DNA of 64,000 nt, taken from Guillardia theta CCMP2712. Its lineage: Eukaryota > Cryptophyceae > Pyrenomonadales > Geminigeraceae. Shown in pieces: positions 43,250-53,328 of this stretch. A program made the translations under genes and the position numbers. The DNA is taken from positions 401,609 to 465,608 of the forward strand of contig NW_005434616.1 of NCBI RefSeq assembly GCF_000315625.1. Reading direction: 5' to 3'. The first letter of the stretch is position 1. The number at the start of each line of letters is the position of its first letter. A model generated the notes under the pieces. It ran no database searches. It saw nothing but the letters and a program-made list of their open reading frames with translations, and was not told where the DNA came from.

Positions 43250-43705
43250 CTACACCTCACTCAAAAACTTCAACCTTGTTTCCTTGGCCACAAATTTCAT
43301 CCTCTGCCATAGCAGCCAACCACCGAACAAGCAGCTGGCAATGAACATAACGAGCAACAAGATTGAGCTCGTCTTCTCCTCTTTCCACTCACGTTCTATC
43401 TCCATCCTCAACACTGGAATACTTACTATGCTCCAACATATCCACAGCAAGGCTGCCAGCCCGAGCCCCAGCATCACAGCTTCTCCGCTCGCCCCGGCGA
43501 TACGCGGCTTCAGCAAGCGGGTAGCATCCCAAGACGTCTTCACCGCAACATGGTAGACAGCTCCTCCTGCCGTTCTCCATGCTCTGCTCCACTTTCCGAC
43601 TCGTCGCTCCACTTCCTCTCGTCTCAGTGGCCCCACCCTGGCGCCATTCTCCAGCCGCATCCAGTACCCATCTGCCATGTCACCCCCCTCAGACGCATTA
43701 TGCAT
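43250..43705 (-). CDS. Membrane protein with N-terminal GYF_2-like segment and two TM helices
   Basis: A single-exon frame of 151 codons; MHNASEGG or the Met at codon 10 (MADGYWMRLENG) may be the start. The first 50 residues (GYWMRLENGARVGPLRREEV then W..AWRTAGG) resemble the GYF_2 pattern of aromatic, NG..VGPL, an acidic helix and a spaced Trp. Two hydrophobic helices follow: about residues 75-98 (MLGLGLAALLWICWSIVSIP) and about 114-133 (LLLVMFIASCLFGGWLLWQR). The assignment is by pattern only. Confidence 0.6.
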   Translation of the reverse strand: MHNASEGGDMADGYWMRLENGARVGPLRREEVERRVGKWSRAWRTAGGAVYHVAVKTSWDATRLLKPRIAGASGEAVMLGLGLAALLWICWSIVSIPVLRMEIEREWKEEKTSSILLLVMFIASCLFGGWLLWQRMKFVAKETRLKFLSEV

Positions 43706-44241
43706 GCCCGCCCCACCGGGGCCCGGCGGGCTTCGGAGTCAGTCGGACTGACTTCAGTAACCCTCGCGGCAGCAGGTTAGCCATATTTCGCACGTGCAGT
43801 GAGGGCACGTGAAGAAGACCCCTACCTAACACCTCATCCACCGGTGAACTTGTTTGCTCTGATCTATGAAAAGGGGTGGGTACTTTGATTACCCTACCTA
43901 GTCTTTGATATACCCTGGACAGGGATTCTCTTCTTCACCAGCTCCCCTCCCTCCCCTCCCTCTGTCCTCGTTTCCTCCTCCCCCTCCCACCCTCTTCCTC
44001 CTGTATCTCCCACCCTCCCTCCCTCCCTACTTTCCTTGCCTCCCTACCTACCCTCCTCTTCCTCCCTCCCTCCCTACCTCCGCTACTTCTCGCCCTTCCT
44101 CTCTCTCGATCATACTCTCCCTTCCTCTCTCGCTCTCCTCCTTCTCTTCCTTGTTCTCTACCTCCATCTGTCTATTATCCTCACCGCCAGTCTGATCTTC
44201 GAGGCGCCGTCGGGCCCTCCCCCTTCTTCCTCGTTGCTGGC
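43706..44241. other. Intergenic region with CCGGGGCCC block and CT-rich promoter
   Basis: GC-rich at 43715-43735 (CCACCGGGGCCCGGCGGG), then a C/T-rich stretch leading to the WDR12 start. No gene. Confidence 0.5.
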
Positions 44242-45869
44242 ATGACGGTCGGCATGGAGGCCGATGAGCAGCATGTCCAGATCTCGCTCACGACGCAGCT
44301 CCCGCCTCCTCTTGTGGTGTCCGACCTGCCCCTGGCTGTTCCTGCGCGTCTTACTCGCCTCGGCCTGTCGGAGGTTGTGAACCATCTCCTGGAGCACGAC
44401 GAGCCGCGTGCCTTTGACTTCCTCATCGATGGCGAGCTGCTCCGCTCATCGTTAGAGGAGCACCTGCGCAGCAAGGGGCTCTCCCTTGAAGAGGTCGTCA
44501 TTGTGGAGTACTTCCTGGTCCCAAAGAAACCAGAGCACACGGAAGATAAGCCGCACGAGGATTGGGTAGCCGGCATCGCCATCTCTTCCTCCTCCAGCGT
44601 TCTTACCGCCTCCTACGACAAGACAGGACGGATATGGGAGGAAGGCGCTGACGGGCATGCAGCGGTCACGCTCCTTGGGCACGAGGACAGCGCGACATGC
44701 TGCACGTGGGTGGAGGAACAAGGGGAGGGGAGCACTCGATTCGCCATCACCGGCAGCAAAGATTACTCCCTGCTAGCCTTCGCCGTCCCCAAGGGCACGG
44801 GCGGGGGGCAGAGCATGCAGCCTTGCTTCCGCTTCAGAGGGCACGAGGGGGCCGTCCAGGCGGTCGCCTGCAGAGACTCGTTGCTGTGCAGCGCGTCCTG
44901 GGACAAGACGATCAAGATCTGGCCGATGCCGACGGAGAAGGAGCTGGAGGAGCTGGCGGGGAACTCAGGGGAGGCGATCAGCCAGACCGGGAAGAGAAGC
45001 AAGGGAGAGGAGGGGAAGCAGGCGGTGAACATGAAGGACCGGGGGTGTCTGAGCACGTTGGTGGGGCACACGCAGGCAGTGACAGGGGTGGAGGTGGGAG
45101 GGAGACAGGAGATCGTGTCGGGAGGATGGGACCACACGGTCAAGTCATGGGATGCTGAGAAGCAGCAGTGCCTGACCAACTTGACCTCCAACTCAGCCGT
45201 CAATGGCGTCGCCATCTCCCTCTCCGGCCTCTTTGCCTCCGCCCACGCCGATCGCGCCGTCCGCGTCTGGGACCCTCGAGCTGGGGCTCTGGTGAGGAAG
45301 TCGCTGGCGTCGCACAAGGGATGGGTGAACGCAGGTTAGCTTTCTACCTGCAAACCCTCCTCTCCCTTCCTCCTCTCCCTCCCTCCTCCCTCCTCTCATC
45401 CCGCCATGTTTTGGGGGTCATCAGCTTTGAGTCGCGTCTTGCCATACGCGCACTCATCGTTCCAGGCCCCAAGATGAAGCTCTCTCTGAGAGGAGGTCTG
45501 AACAACCTTGTCTGGCTAAAACAATTGTTGAGGCCTCTATGGCCCAGCGATCACCAAAGCCAGATAAATCTAATCCTCCTCCTCCTCCTCTTCTTCCTCC
45601 TCCTCCTCCTCCGAACTGCTGTGTGCCTGTTCACCTGAAATGTTCTGTTTGCAGTCAGCTGGAGTCCGAGCTCGGAGCATCATCTTGTCTCCTGCTCTCA
45701 TGATCACACCATCAAGCTCTGGGACTTTCGCTCTTCTGTCCCTCTTCACACCATCGCCGCTCATGACGGGAAGGCGCTCTGCGTGAGCTGGGGCAGTGAC
45801 GGCTTCATCTATAGCGGCGGAAGTGACTGCAAAGTCTCGCGCTACTCCTGCCCTGCCGCTCTGGCGTGA
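44242..45869 (+). CDS. WDR12: Ribosome biogenesis protein WDR12/Ytm1
   Basis: Two exons, 44242-45334 and 45655-45869, give 435 residues. The N-terminal about 90 residues are a ubiquitin-like NLE domain (VQISLTTQLPPPLVVSDLPL, then LTRLGLSEVVNHLL). They are followed by seven WD repeats: LTASYDKTGRIWEE, LLGHEDSATCC, RFRGHEGAVQAVACRDSLLC, SASWDKTIKIWPMP, LVGHTQAVTGVEVGGRQEIV, SGGWDHTVKSWDAE, SAHADRAVRVWDPR, SCSHDHTIKLWDFR and SGGSDCKVSRYSC. In the PeBoW complex WDR12 acts in 60S subunit maturation, and its NLE domain is the docking site for the AAA ATPase Rea1/midasin. The intron is 320 bases, long for this window. Confidence 0.93.
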
Positions 45870-46014
45870 GCTGACGTGTACATACTTGTAGAATGTTTGG
45901 GAAAGAGGAGGAGCGGGGGGGGGGGGGGGGGGGAGGGGAGGGAGAGAGGATTGCTTGAATAAAGATTCTTTATGTTCAATCAATCAATACCATCAATATC
46001 ACATGCTTGTCTCC
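45870..46014. other. Convergent 3' ends with G-run
   Basis: A G-run at about 45917-45933 between the WDR12 stop and the stop of the minus-strand gene. Confidence 0.5.
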
Positions 46015-48371
46015 TCATCGAAGATAGCTTCTGTACATGTACCCGACCCCTCCTCCTCCTCGTCCTGCTCCGTCCTGCCCCCGTCCTGCCCCCCCTTCTC
46101 CTCCTCCTCCTCCCTGCCCCGTATTGCGCCCTCCCATCATGTCAAAGTTTGCTTCACCCGCTGCTCGTCGTCTCCTCATCTCCTCCACGTTTCTCAGTCG
46201 CTCGTCTTGCTTCATGTCCGTGTGCGAGCTGACGGCAGCGGCCATCTCGTCCCTCCTCCCCTCCCTCCACCCAATCTGCTTCCCAACCGCATCGCCCCCG
46301 TAAGGATCCATCGGGCCGCGCCACGAGTGGGAGAAGGAGGGCTGGGGCTCTCGCTCAGTCCACTCGGGGAGGGGAGGACGCGACGAGTGGGACATCAACA
46401 GGTCCGCATGCAGCGGCATGCCATGGAAGCGACTGTACTCCTCGTACACCGTCCGCACGAACTGCCAAATGCCACGGTCAGAGACTGCTGGCTGATGCCA
46501 AAGAAGCTGCGTGAAGGGATAGTGGATGGTAGACATTGCAGGGAGGAGGAAGCAGGGGGGAGGGGAGAGGAGAGAGGGGAGAGGAGGAGCAGACCTTGAA
46601 TGCGTTTCTCTGCGCCTCGTTGTTGGGATCGTTCTCCACTTTCCCTGCTCCACTGTCAGAGCTTGCAGCGACTTCACGGTTCGCACCTGCGACGCAATGC
46701 AGGACAATCCGAAACGCCTTGCCCACCTCCATCACATGCGGGAGGCGCCGGGCGGCAACGAGGAGCAGCTTCTCCCCAGCTGACTGTAGAGCTCTGAGTT
46801 GAGCAGGAGGACAGTGACAAGTTCCCACCTGCAGCCGAGCACCAGCAGACTCGCTCTGTGCGATCTCAAAGTTGAGCCGCTCGCGCTGACAAGAATTTTC
46901 AAGAGTGGCACGAAGAGTGGAGAGGCGAATGGAGAAGGAGGAGGAGATTGGAAGGGATGAGGAACAGGGGAACGAGCACAGGGGGATGGGAGGAGCGGGA
47001 AAGGGTCGTCCACCAGTACCTCAGTGATGAGCGAGACGTTGTAGGCTCGCAGGTTCTCGTTGTCCTGCATCAGGTCCCTCAACTCATCCTCGAAGTTGAG
47101 GTTGTAATGAGCTCCTGCTCACAGTCACTCGCGTTGTCGAGCAGATACGACGAGAAGAAGCGAGCGAGCGACAGAGAGGAAGAGACAGAGACAGAGAGGA
47201 AGGGAAGGGGGGAGGGAGGGAGAGGAGGATACGAAAACAAGAGGAGAAGGAAAGAACCTGAGGAGGGCATGAAGCTCTTGTCTCCACCAGCGGCGAACAT
47301 CTCGTAAACTCCCATAGGAGCTGCCAGGGGATACTGACTACCTCGGCTCATGCTCGGCTCTAGTCCAGACGGTCCGCAGGCGAGGTGAGGGAACGCGAAG
47401 GGGTCGACGGAGCCCTGGAAGGGCATCGCCCCGTGCATGCTGCCATGCGCGTGATGCTCCGGCAGCATCCCCCCCGCGGGCTCATGCATGAAGTGCCGCA
47501 TCCCCCACCTCTCCTCCTCCATCGTGTACCCGAACTTGCCCAGCAGACCACCAGGGCTATGCATCATCCCCATGTGCCCCCATGGAGGCCCCGCGTACTC
47601 CAACATGCCGTGCGAGGCCAGCTGGGGAGGCAGCTGGGAAGGGCTCGCTTGGGGCGGGCCAAGCTGAAGGCAAGCTCGGGTAGGTACAAAGTCGTCGCTG
47701 ACCCCCACGGCCTCCATCGGCGTCGCCTCTAGGTCGTCGTAGGATCGCTTCATGGCCCGAGGCCTCCCGGGCCCAGCCGGTCGGGAGGGTCGCCGGACGG
47801 CATCCCACTCAACGCGGAAGTCGTTGACTCGCTTCTTGATCCTCTCGATGCGCTCCTTGCTCACGCCGATGCTGCTCATGATTCCCTCGCAGATCCTCGC
47901 GTCCTGTGCAACGTTGGCTGTGTCCCGCCAACGCGCTCGTCGGAAGCCGTAGCCTGGGTTGCCGGGCTTGGCTCGGACGGCAGGCACGCGCCTGCTCTGC
48001 TCCTTCTCGTACATCTCGTACCCGAGCTTGTTGAACTGGAGGCGCATGAGGCCGTTCTTGCCTGCTCTGACTATCACAACAACAGCCCGGTAGCTTCTCA
48101 ATGCTCACCCGTGTTGGCGAACTCCGGGAAAAGTTCAGCGAAGAGATGAAAGACTGAGAGCTTGTAGTCCACTGCATCCTCCTGAAGAGAAGGAGTGAGG
48201 AATTTTCCAAGCTCAGGAGAGCTCGAGGAGCCTAAAGTTGATAGATCAGCTCCTGGGTCAACGAACCTGAGGCAAGATATCCTCGTTGTCGTCTGAGAGT
48301 TTGGTACACGCTTGAAAGAAGGCTCTTGCCACCTGGACTGCTCTGCCCTCAGACTTGCCATGCTGAGGCAT
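46015..48371 (-). CDS. Six-exon protein of unknown function (604 aa)
   Basis: Exons 48267-48371, 48109-48181, 47258-48061, 47020-47114, 46595-46885 and 46015-46461 all join in phase. The N-terminal half is helical and basic (GKSEGRAVQVARAFFQACTK, MRLQFNKLGYEMYEKEQSRR). It is followed by a basic patch (RRPSRPAGPGRPRAMKRSYD) that could be a nuclear signal, and a Met/Gly/Pro/His-rich middle (MGMMHSPGGLLGKFGYTMEE). The C-terminal half has a helical segment (ELRDLMQDNENLRAYNVSLI, ALQSAGEKLLLVAARRLPHV) and a Gly-rich tail ending YMYRSYLR. No domain recognised. Nuclear location is a guess. Confidence 0.75.
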
Positions 48372-50852
48372 CACTCCTCCTCTCTTTAAGACTTGTGATT
48401 GTATGATTGAAGTTACTCCGACTTCGACGAGCAAAGCAAGAGATGCAGTAACGAAGAGCAACAGCAACTATCACTTCAAACTAGCAGCTCTTCCGCTTCA
48501 AACTTTGATCGCAGACTGGAAGTAGAGCATCTCCCGGTGTCCCCAGTCACCAGATGCGCCTGCATCTCTCCTACGTTCTTCCTCCTCGGTACCCCAAAAG
48601 ATCATCAAGGATCTCAGGAGCACCAAAGACAAGGAAAGTTCCCGACTTCATCGAAACCAACCTGGAAGCCCATGCTGGCTGACCCTTGAACAAGCGTTCA
48701 GATCACCCAACCTCTCTGATCATGGTGGAACAATACATCCTGAAAGACGAAAAAATCAGTGTGGAAGAATAGAATCGACGCGAGAATGCATGACGAAGGG
48801 CAATCGTCTTGTAAGTTAACTAGTGACTAACAGAGTGCTAGGTTAGACTGAAGATAACTAGTGACTAACGGCGTATTGGAGCAGGATACTGGGTCTCATT
48901 CTCGTAGCCTTACAAGAACAGGAGGAAAAACACTGTCTCAAAAGTTTATACGCGGGAGAAGGATGGAAGGACAGAGAAAAGGATGATCTTTGACGACTCT
49001 TGAACAGTTCCACACAGAATCGACAAGCATCAATACAGGTGATGAGGGTGGAATCAGGGAGGTCGAAATCAACAGCTTGCTATTAGGAACATTTGAGAGG
49101 AGGTCTCTGCAAGTTCTCTGTGATCTGTGAAACTGAGATCGGTAAAGATCGAATTCCGAACGTGCACATTCGACAGGGTACTGTACACAGAACAAAGAGC
49201 ACGCGTAAAGAAAACACAACTGTGAGCAGAAACGGTGTGAGAGGAGTGAGAGGAAAAGGAAAAGGTAGGCTCAGAGGAAGAGATCGAGATCCAAGACGAG
49301 CATGTGTAAGGCGACCGAGGACAGAATTGGGATGTAGCGACATTGTACCATTGCGATGCCGACAAAGTAACGATTGTAACGGCATGACGCAAAGCGTAGG
49401 GTGGGGTACACATATCCAATTTCGAATCAGGGTGGGGTACAAAATGGAGGCGGTGGTCCATAAAACTATATTAAAATAACTCCATAGTAGTCAAGATTCT
49501 GCAAACAAGCTATAAATCACCTAAAATAGTTCAGATTCGGGTTAAATTGTGAAAGAAATCACTAGAGTTCGTTTACAACTGTTTTAAAATTCGTTACAAA
49601 TAAGGAAGGTGGTAGTCCAATGACCTCAGCACGAGGAGGTGGTCTCAGGAGGAGGGTCCAGGTCCCAGTATGGAGTGGGGGTAGGGGAAAGGAAAATGGG
49701 CGGTAGGGGTACATATATGGTTATCAGGTGAGGCAAGTGGTCAAAGAGGTGGGGGTAGACGACGGAGAGGGTGAGTGGGTAGGGTGGGGGTACTCACTTT
49801 GTACCCTGCAACAGAAAACACGTAGGAGAACTCACAACGTTTGATACAAGTACCGGTGCAAAAGCTCATTTCTAGTGGGTTCAATACTACATGGGGTGGG
49901 AGTAATAATTACCGGTGTTCCTGATTCATGAGCATCGGGTAAAGAGGGGGGTAGGGTAATCAGGAATAGATCGATCACCGGTTTGTTTTCTGGGAAAAGA
50001 GGGGGTATTAATGATTCATGGAATGGTGCTGGAGGTAACTTTTACGAAGGTATCGAAAGGTCTCGGGCGGAGGGGGTGGGGGTGGGGCTGTGTAAGGACC
50101 TTCTTAAATCTGAATGGAAACAAGCTTATCAATTTGAAATATTAAGGATAAAAATGTGGAAGATGTAGAAAATTAGTAAATAATTGTGAAATCCTACTTG
50201 CACGGTTCGCACGGCCCGGCCCGGCCCGGACTCCGGGACTCGGAGGCTAACGGATTGAGGCTGCCGCGCCGCGCGCTCCCCGCCGATTGACGGTCCGGCC
50301 TTTCCGAAGTTCCGACAGGCCCGGCAGCAGCCGGGTCGCTCCCCTGAGCCGCTCGAGCCTCGCCGTCTGACCGTCGCCGCCGACCATCCGATTTCGGACG
50401 CACCGGAGGCCGGCCTCGACTGAGTCACGCGGCGCGACCGCCGCGCCGCGCCAGGCCGAGCCCGCCGGCCACCGCCTCGCCCAGTGACTGAGCCCGGGTT
50501 TGCCGTTCTCGCTGTCTTTTCTCTGAGTCTCGCCGTTTGGCCAGTGCGGCTCTCAGTGTCAGGGTCAAGCCTGCCCTCCTCGACTCTCCTGATTGTCCTC
50601 GTACTGATTTTTAACTTAACTTTGAGTAAAGGACGCGTGCGAGCCCGGGTAGTGCCGTGAGGAAGTGGTTCAAAGTTACTTGACTTGGCTAGGCTAGCAG
50701 TGGGGCTCGGTGGCTGCACGTGCAACAGGAAGGTGAACGAGGCGAACTCGATAAAAGCAAGGGATGAGGACGATGATACTAGCTTGAGCAGCAGGATGTG
50801 CGAGGGGATGAGAGAGAGGAGGTGATCGCAGCGCTACAACCTAAGAAGAGGG
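48372..50852. other. Long intergenic region
   Basis: No supported gene. It contains two copies of AACTAGTGACTAAC (about 48817-48831 and 48857-48871), GGGGTAGGG-type words at 49385-49445 and 49675-49800, AT-rich sequence around 49460-49600, an extremely GC-rich island at 50199-50480 and the second copy of the 37-base repeat at 50594-50630. Confidence 0.5.
50594..50630. repeat. 37-base dispersed repeat, copy 2
   Basis: Identical to 6162-6198. Confidence 0.85.
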
Positions 50853-52022
50853 TTGGGCATGAGAGGAGTGGCAGTAGGACTGCTGATCTTGGGGGGAGCG
50901 GAGGCTTGGCAAGGGGCGGGGGGATCATGGTGTTGGAGAAGACAGGCAGGCAGCAGACTCAGCGTCTTCGGAAACAGATGTCTGAAGCCTCAGGGAGTGA
51001 TCATGGCAGGGGATCGAAATAGACAGCTGAGCACAAAGTTTGCATGGGATCAGGGAGGGGATCCGCTCATGGATGTATTGACTCCCACAGGAGGAGGAGG
51101 AGGTAAGGTCCACACGAAAAGGATCTCGAAGCACAAGCTTGATGTCTTCGACCTGAAGGACTACGCTGGTTCCTCTCTCTTTGATCTCTTCGCCCGCCTC
51201 GTGTGCGAACTCGATGGAGTTGTGCCCAGGAAGGAAGTTCACGAGAGCTGGGAAAGCGCGAGTATCATCCATGCTGCCTTCCCTCACTCTGTTCAGGTCG
51301 TCGACCTGGCAGGAGGCAACACGCTCCTCTCTTGGGCCCTGCTCATCCTCGACGACTCGGGGAGGCGCAACGTGCTGTGTGTCGACAAGTTCAAGTCCAG
51401 CGCTGCATGTCGCATTACCGACAAGTTCCTCCAACGCTGGCCCAACTTGGGGTCGAGGTTCCGACACGTCGAGGGAGACCTGGCGGACCTGCGGCCCAGG
51501 AGGGACTCGCTGCTGGTTGCAGTGCATGCGTGTGGGGCTCTGACGGACACCATCATGGAGCTCGGGGCAGCTGCGAGGGCGCAGATGGTGCTGGTGCCAT
51601 GCTGCCACTCCCTGCAGGACAGCTCGAGTACCATGACGTTCCTGCAGCACCCGCGAGGAGAGGAGGCGCTCCCGTTCGTGCGGAGGATGTCGAAGCGTGT
51701 GGGGATGGGGGCGGCGATCGACTCGGCGCGGGTTCGCTGCCTGCGGCGGATGGGATACATCGTACGTTGCTGCAAGATATCAGACAGCATTACCCCGCAG
51801 AACCGAGTTATCCTCGCGCATATGCGGCAGGAGGAGGCGGAGGAGACCGATGCGTCTCGTTCTACTTTGCCTCCTCTCTGGCCTTTCCAGAAACTTCCAA
51901 GAAATGCCTGGTCGTGGTACGCGGGGGATGCAGGCTCAAAACAAGTGAGGAGGGAGGAGGAGGGAGAAATCAGGTCTTACTTTCTAGCAGAAGCTGGAGA
52001 GAAAGAATTCGGGCCTACCTGA
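50853..52022 (+). CDS. SAM-dependent methyltransferase-like protein with secretory or plastid leader
   Basis: The N-terminus (MRGVAVGLLILGGAEAWQ) is a signal peptide with a predicted Ala-x-Ala cut before an aromatic residue (AEA/WQ), followed by a basic stretch (WCWRRQAGSRLSVFGNR). In secondary-plastid algae that pattern directs proteins to the plastid (inference). The body has a Rossmann methyltransferase look: VVDLAGGNTLLSWALLILDD (motif I), NVLCVDKF, GDLADLRPRRDSLLVAVHAC, GALTD and VLVPCCHSLQ, the arrangement seen in GSTCD/TRMT13-type methyltransferase domains. A GTGAGG at 51943 may be a donor leading to an exon (KLERKNSGLPEREA) and further exons, so the C-terminus after residue about 363 is uncertain. 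Confidence 0.7.
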   Translation: MGMRGVAVGLLILGGAEAWQGAGGSWCWRRQAGSRLSVFGNRCLKPQGVIMAGDRNRQLSTKFAWDQGGDPLMDVLTPTGGGGGKVHTKRISKHKLDVFDLKDYAGSSLFDLFARLVCELDGVVPRKEVHESWESASIIHAAFPHSVQVVDLAGGNTLLSWALLILDDSGRRNVLCVDKFKSSAACRITDKFLQRWPNLGSRFRHVEGDLADLRPRRDSLLVAVHACGALTDTIMELGAAARAQMVLVPCCHSLQDSSSTMTFLQHPRGEEALPFVRRMSKRVGMGAAIDSARVRCLRRMGYIVRCCKISDSITPQNRVILAHMRQEEAEETDASRSTLPPLWPFQKLPRNAWSWYAGDAGSKQVRREEEGEIRSYFLAEAGEKEFGPT

Positions 52023-53052
52023 AAGAGAAGCGGTGAGATGGAGGAGGAGGAGGAGGAGGAGGAGGAGGAGAGAGGATGGGCGGCATCAGAGGAAGCCGAG
52101 GGGGTACTGAAGGATGTGAAAGGTAACGAAAGGCGCCCCTCAGCTGTTGCATTGGGGATCAAATCATCGTCGTCAGAGTTTCAAGGAGGTTTTTATGATG
52201 CACGAGACAACAAGACGTCAGACTCTTTTTTGCTTTTGCTACCAAAACATCCTCCCGAGCTCCCTCTCGATGGTCTACAAGTCTCTTGGTTCCCTTGGCG
52301 TCAAGGTAGGATAGGATGTCTTCTCACGATTACGATGCCAATGTCCATGACGATGACTTTGACTTCTGCCCAGGGAAAGAGAAGTCTCGACGGCCGATAC
52401 TTCTTTGTCTTTCCTTCTTTGGACTTCAATGATGATCAACAAACAATCCTCAAGGGAATATTCGACATCGTACAACTCTTTGCCGTGGTCGACGTTCGAT
52501 TAGCCCCGACTTCAAGTGACGCAACGGCTCTCGTGCTCGACGACTCTCTTACCAGGTGGTCGACCTTGTGGAGGGTCTTGCGACGAAGGCAACCAAGGGG
52601 AATACTGCAAGTCACCTGCAAGACCTTCCACAAGAGCTGGTGTTTCCCTCCTCCTCCTGCTCCTGCTCCCCCCCTCCCCTCCCTGTTCTTGTCCCTGCTC
52701 CTCATGGTGGTGGTGGCGCCGCTCTAGTTCTTGCTCGAGCTCGTGCTTCTCCTTGTGCTAGTGCTCTGCCCCTGATGTTTGATTCTGAGTCTTGTTCAGG
52801 AATCCCCTGCTCCACCACTCTCTCGAGGAGATGTTCTGTGAAAGAATCGAGCGTATGATGCAGCAGGAGCTCGGAGAGGAGGAGAGAGTTGAAGTGAGGA
52901 GTGAATCCAGCCTTGAATCCTCCTCTTCCCCTCTTTCCTCTTCCTCCCCTTCCTCTCCTCCCATATCCTCTTCTCTGTATCTATGGTGCTGCAGCGGATG
53001 TTTAGTTTCCGCTGTTCCCATCGCACCCAATGAGATCAAGTTGTTAGAATGA
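52023..53052 (+). CDS. Unresolved multi-exon plus-strand gene of unknown function
   Basis: Coding segments with plausible splice sites: one ending SSLSMVYKSLGSLGVK (donor GTAGGA near 52307), GKRSLDGRYFFVFPSLDFND through DIVQLFAVVD (from the acceptor at 52373), VVDLVEGLATKATKGNTASH (about 52559-52640), and NPLLHHSLEEMFCERIERMM through APNEIKLLE (52800-53052). The order is clear but some joins conflict in phase. It could be the continuation of the preceding methyltransferase gene. No domain recognised. Confidence 0.45.
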
Positions 53053-53328
53053 ACCATCGCTCCTTCTTGTCCTCCTTGTCCTCGTCCTCGTCCTCCTTGT
53101 TCCCTTGTCTTCCTCCTCGCTATCTTGATCGTCTCTGTGGTGCTCATATCTTCATCTGTGCTGTTCCTTCTCTCGTAGTGGTCATCAATTTAGAGCTGCT
53201 GCTCTCTGTGTGATCTTGCAACCTGCTGTGCACCCGCCTGACCTTGTCCTGCTCTTGCGCGTCTTTCTTGCCTGATGACGCATAACACAACTCGACAACT
53301 CCCGCAGACAAGGCTGATACCAGGGTTG
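53053..53328. other. Short intergenic region
   Basis: C/T-rich sequence with TCGTCCTCGTCC repeats near 53078-53105, between convergent genes. Confidence 0.4.
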
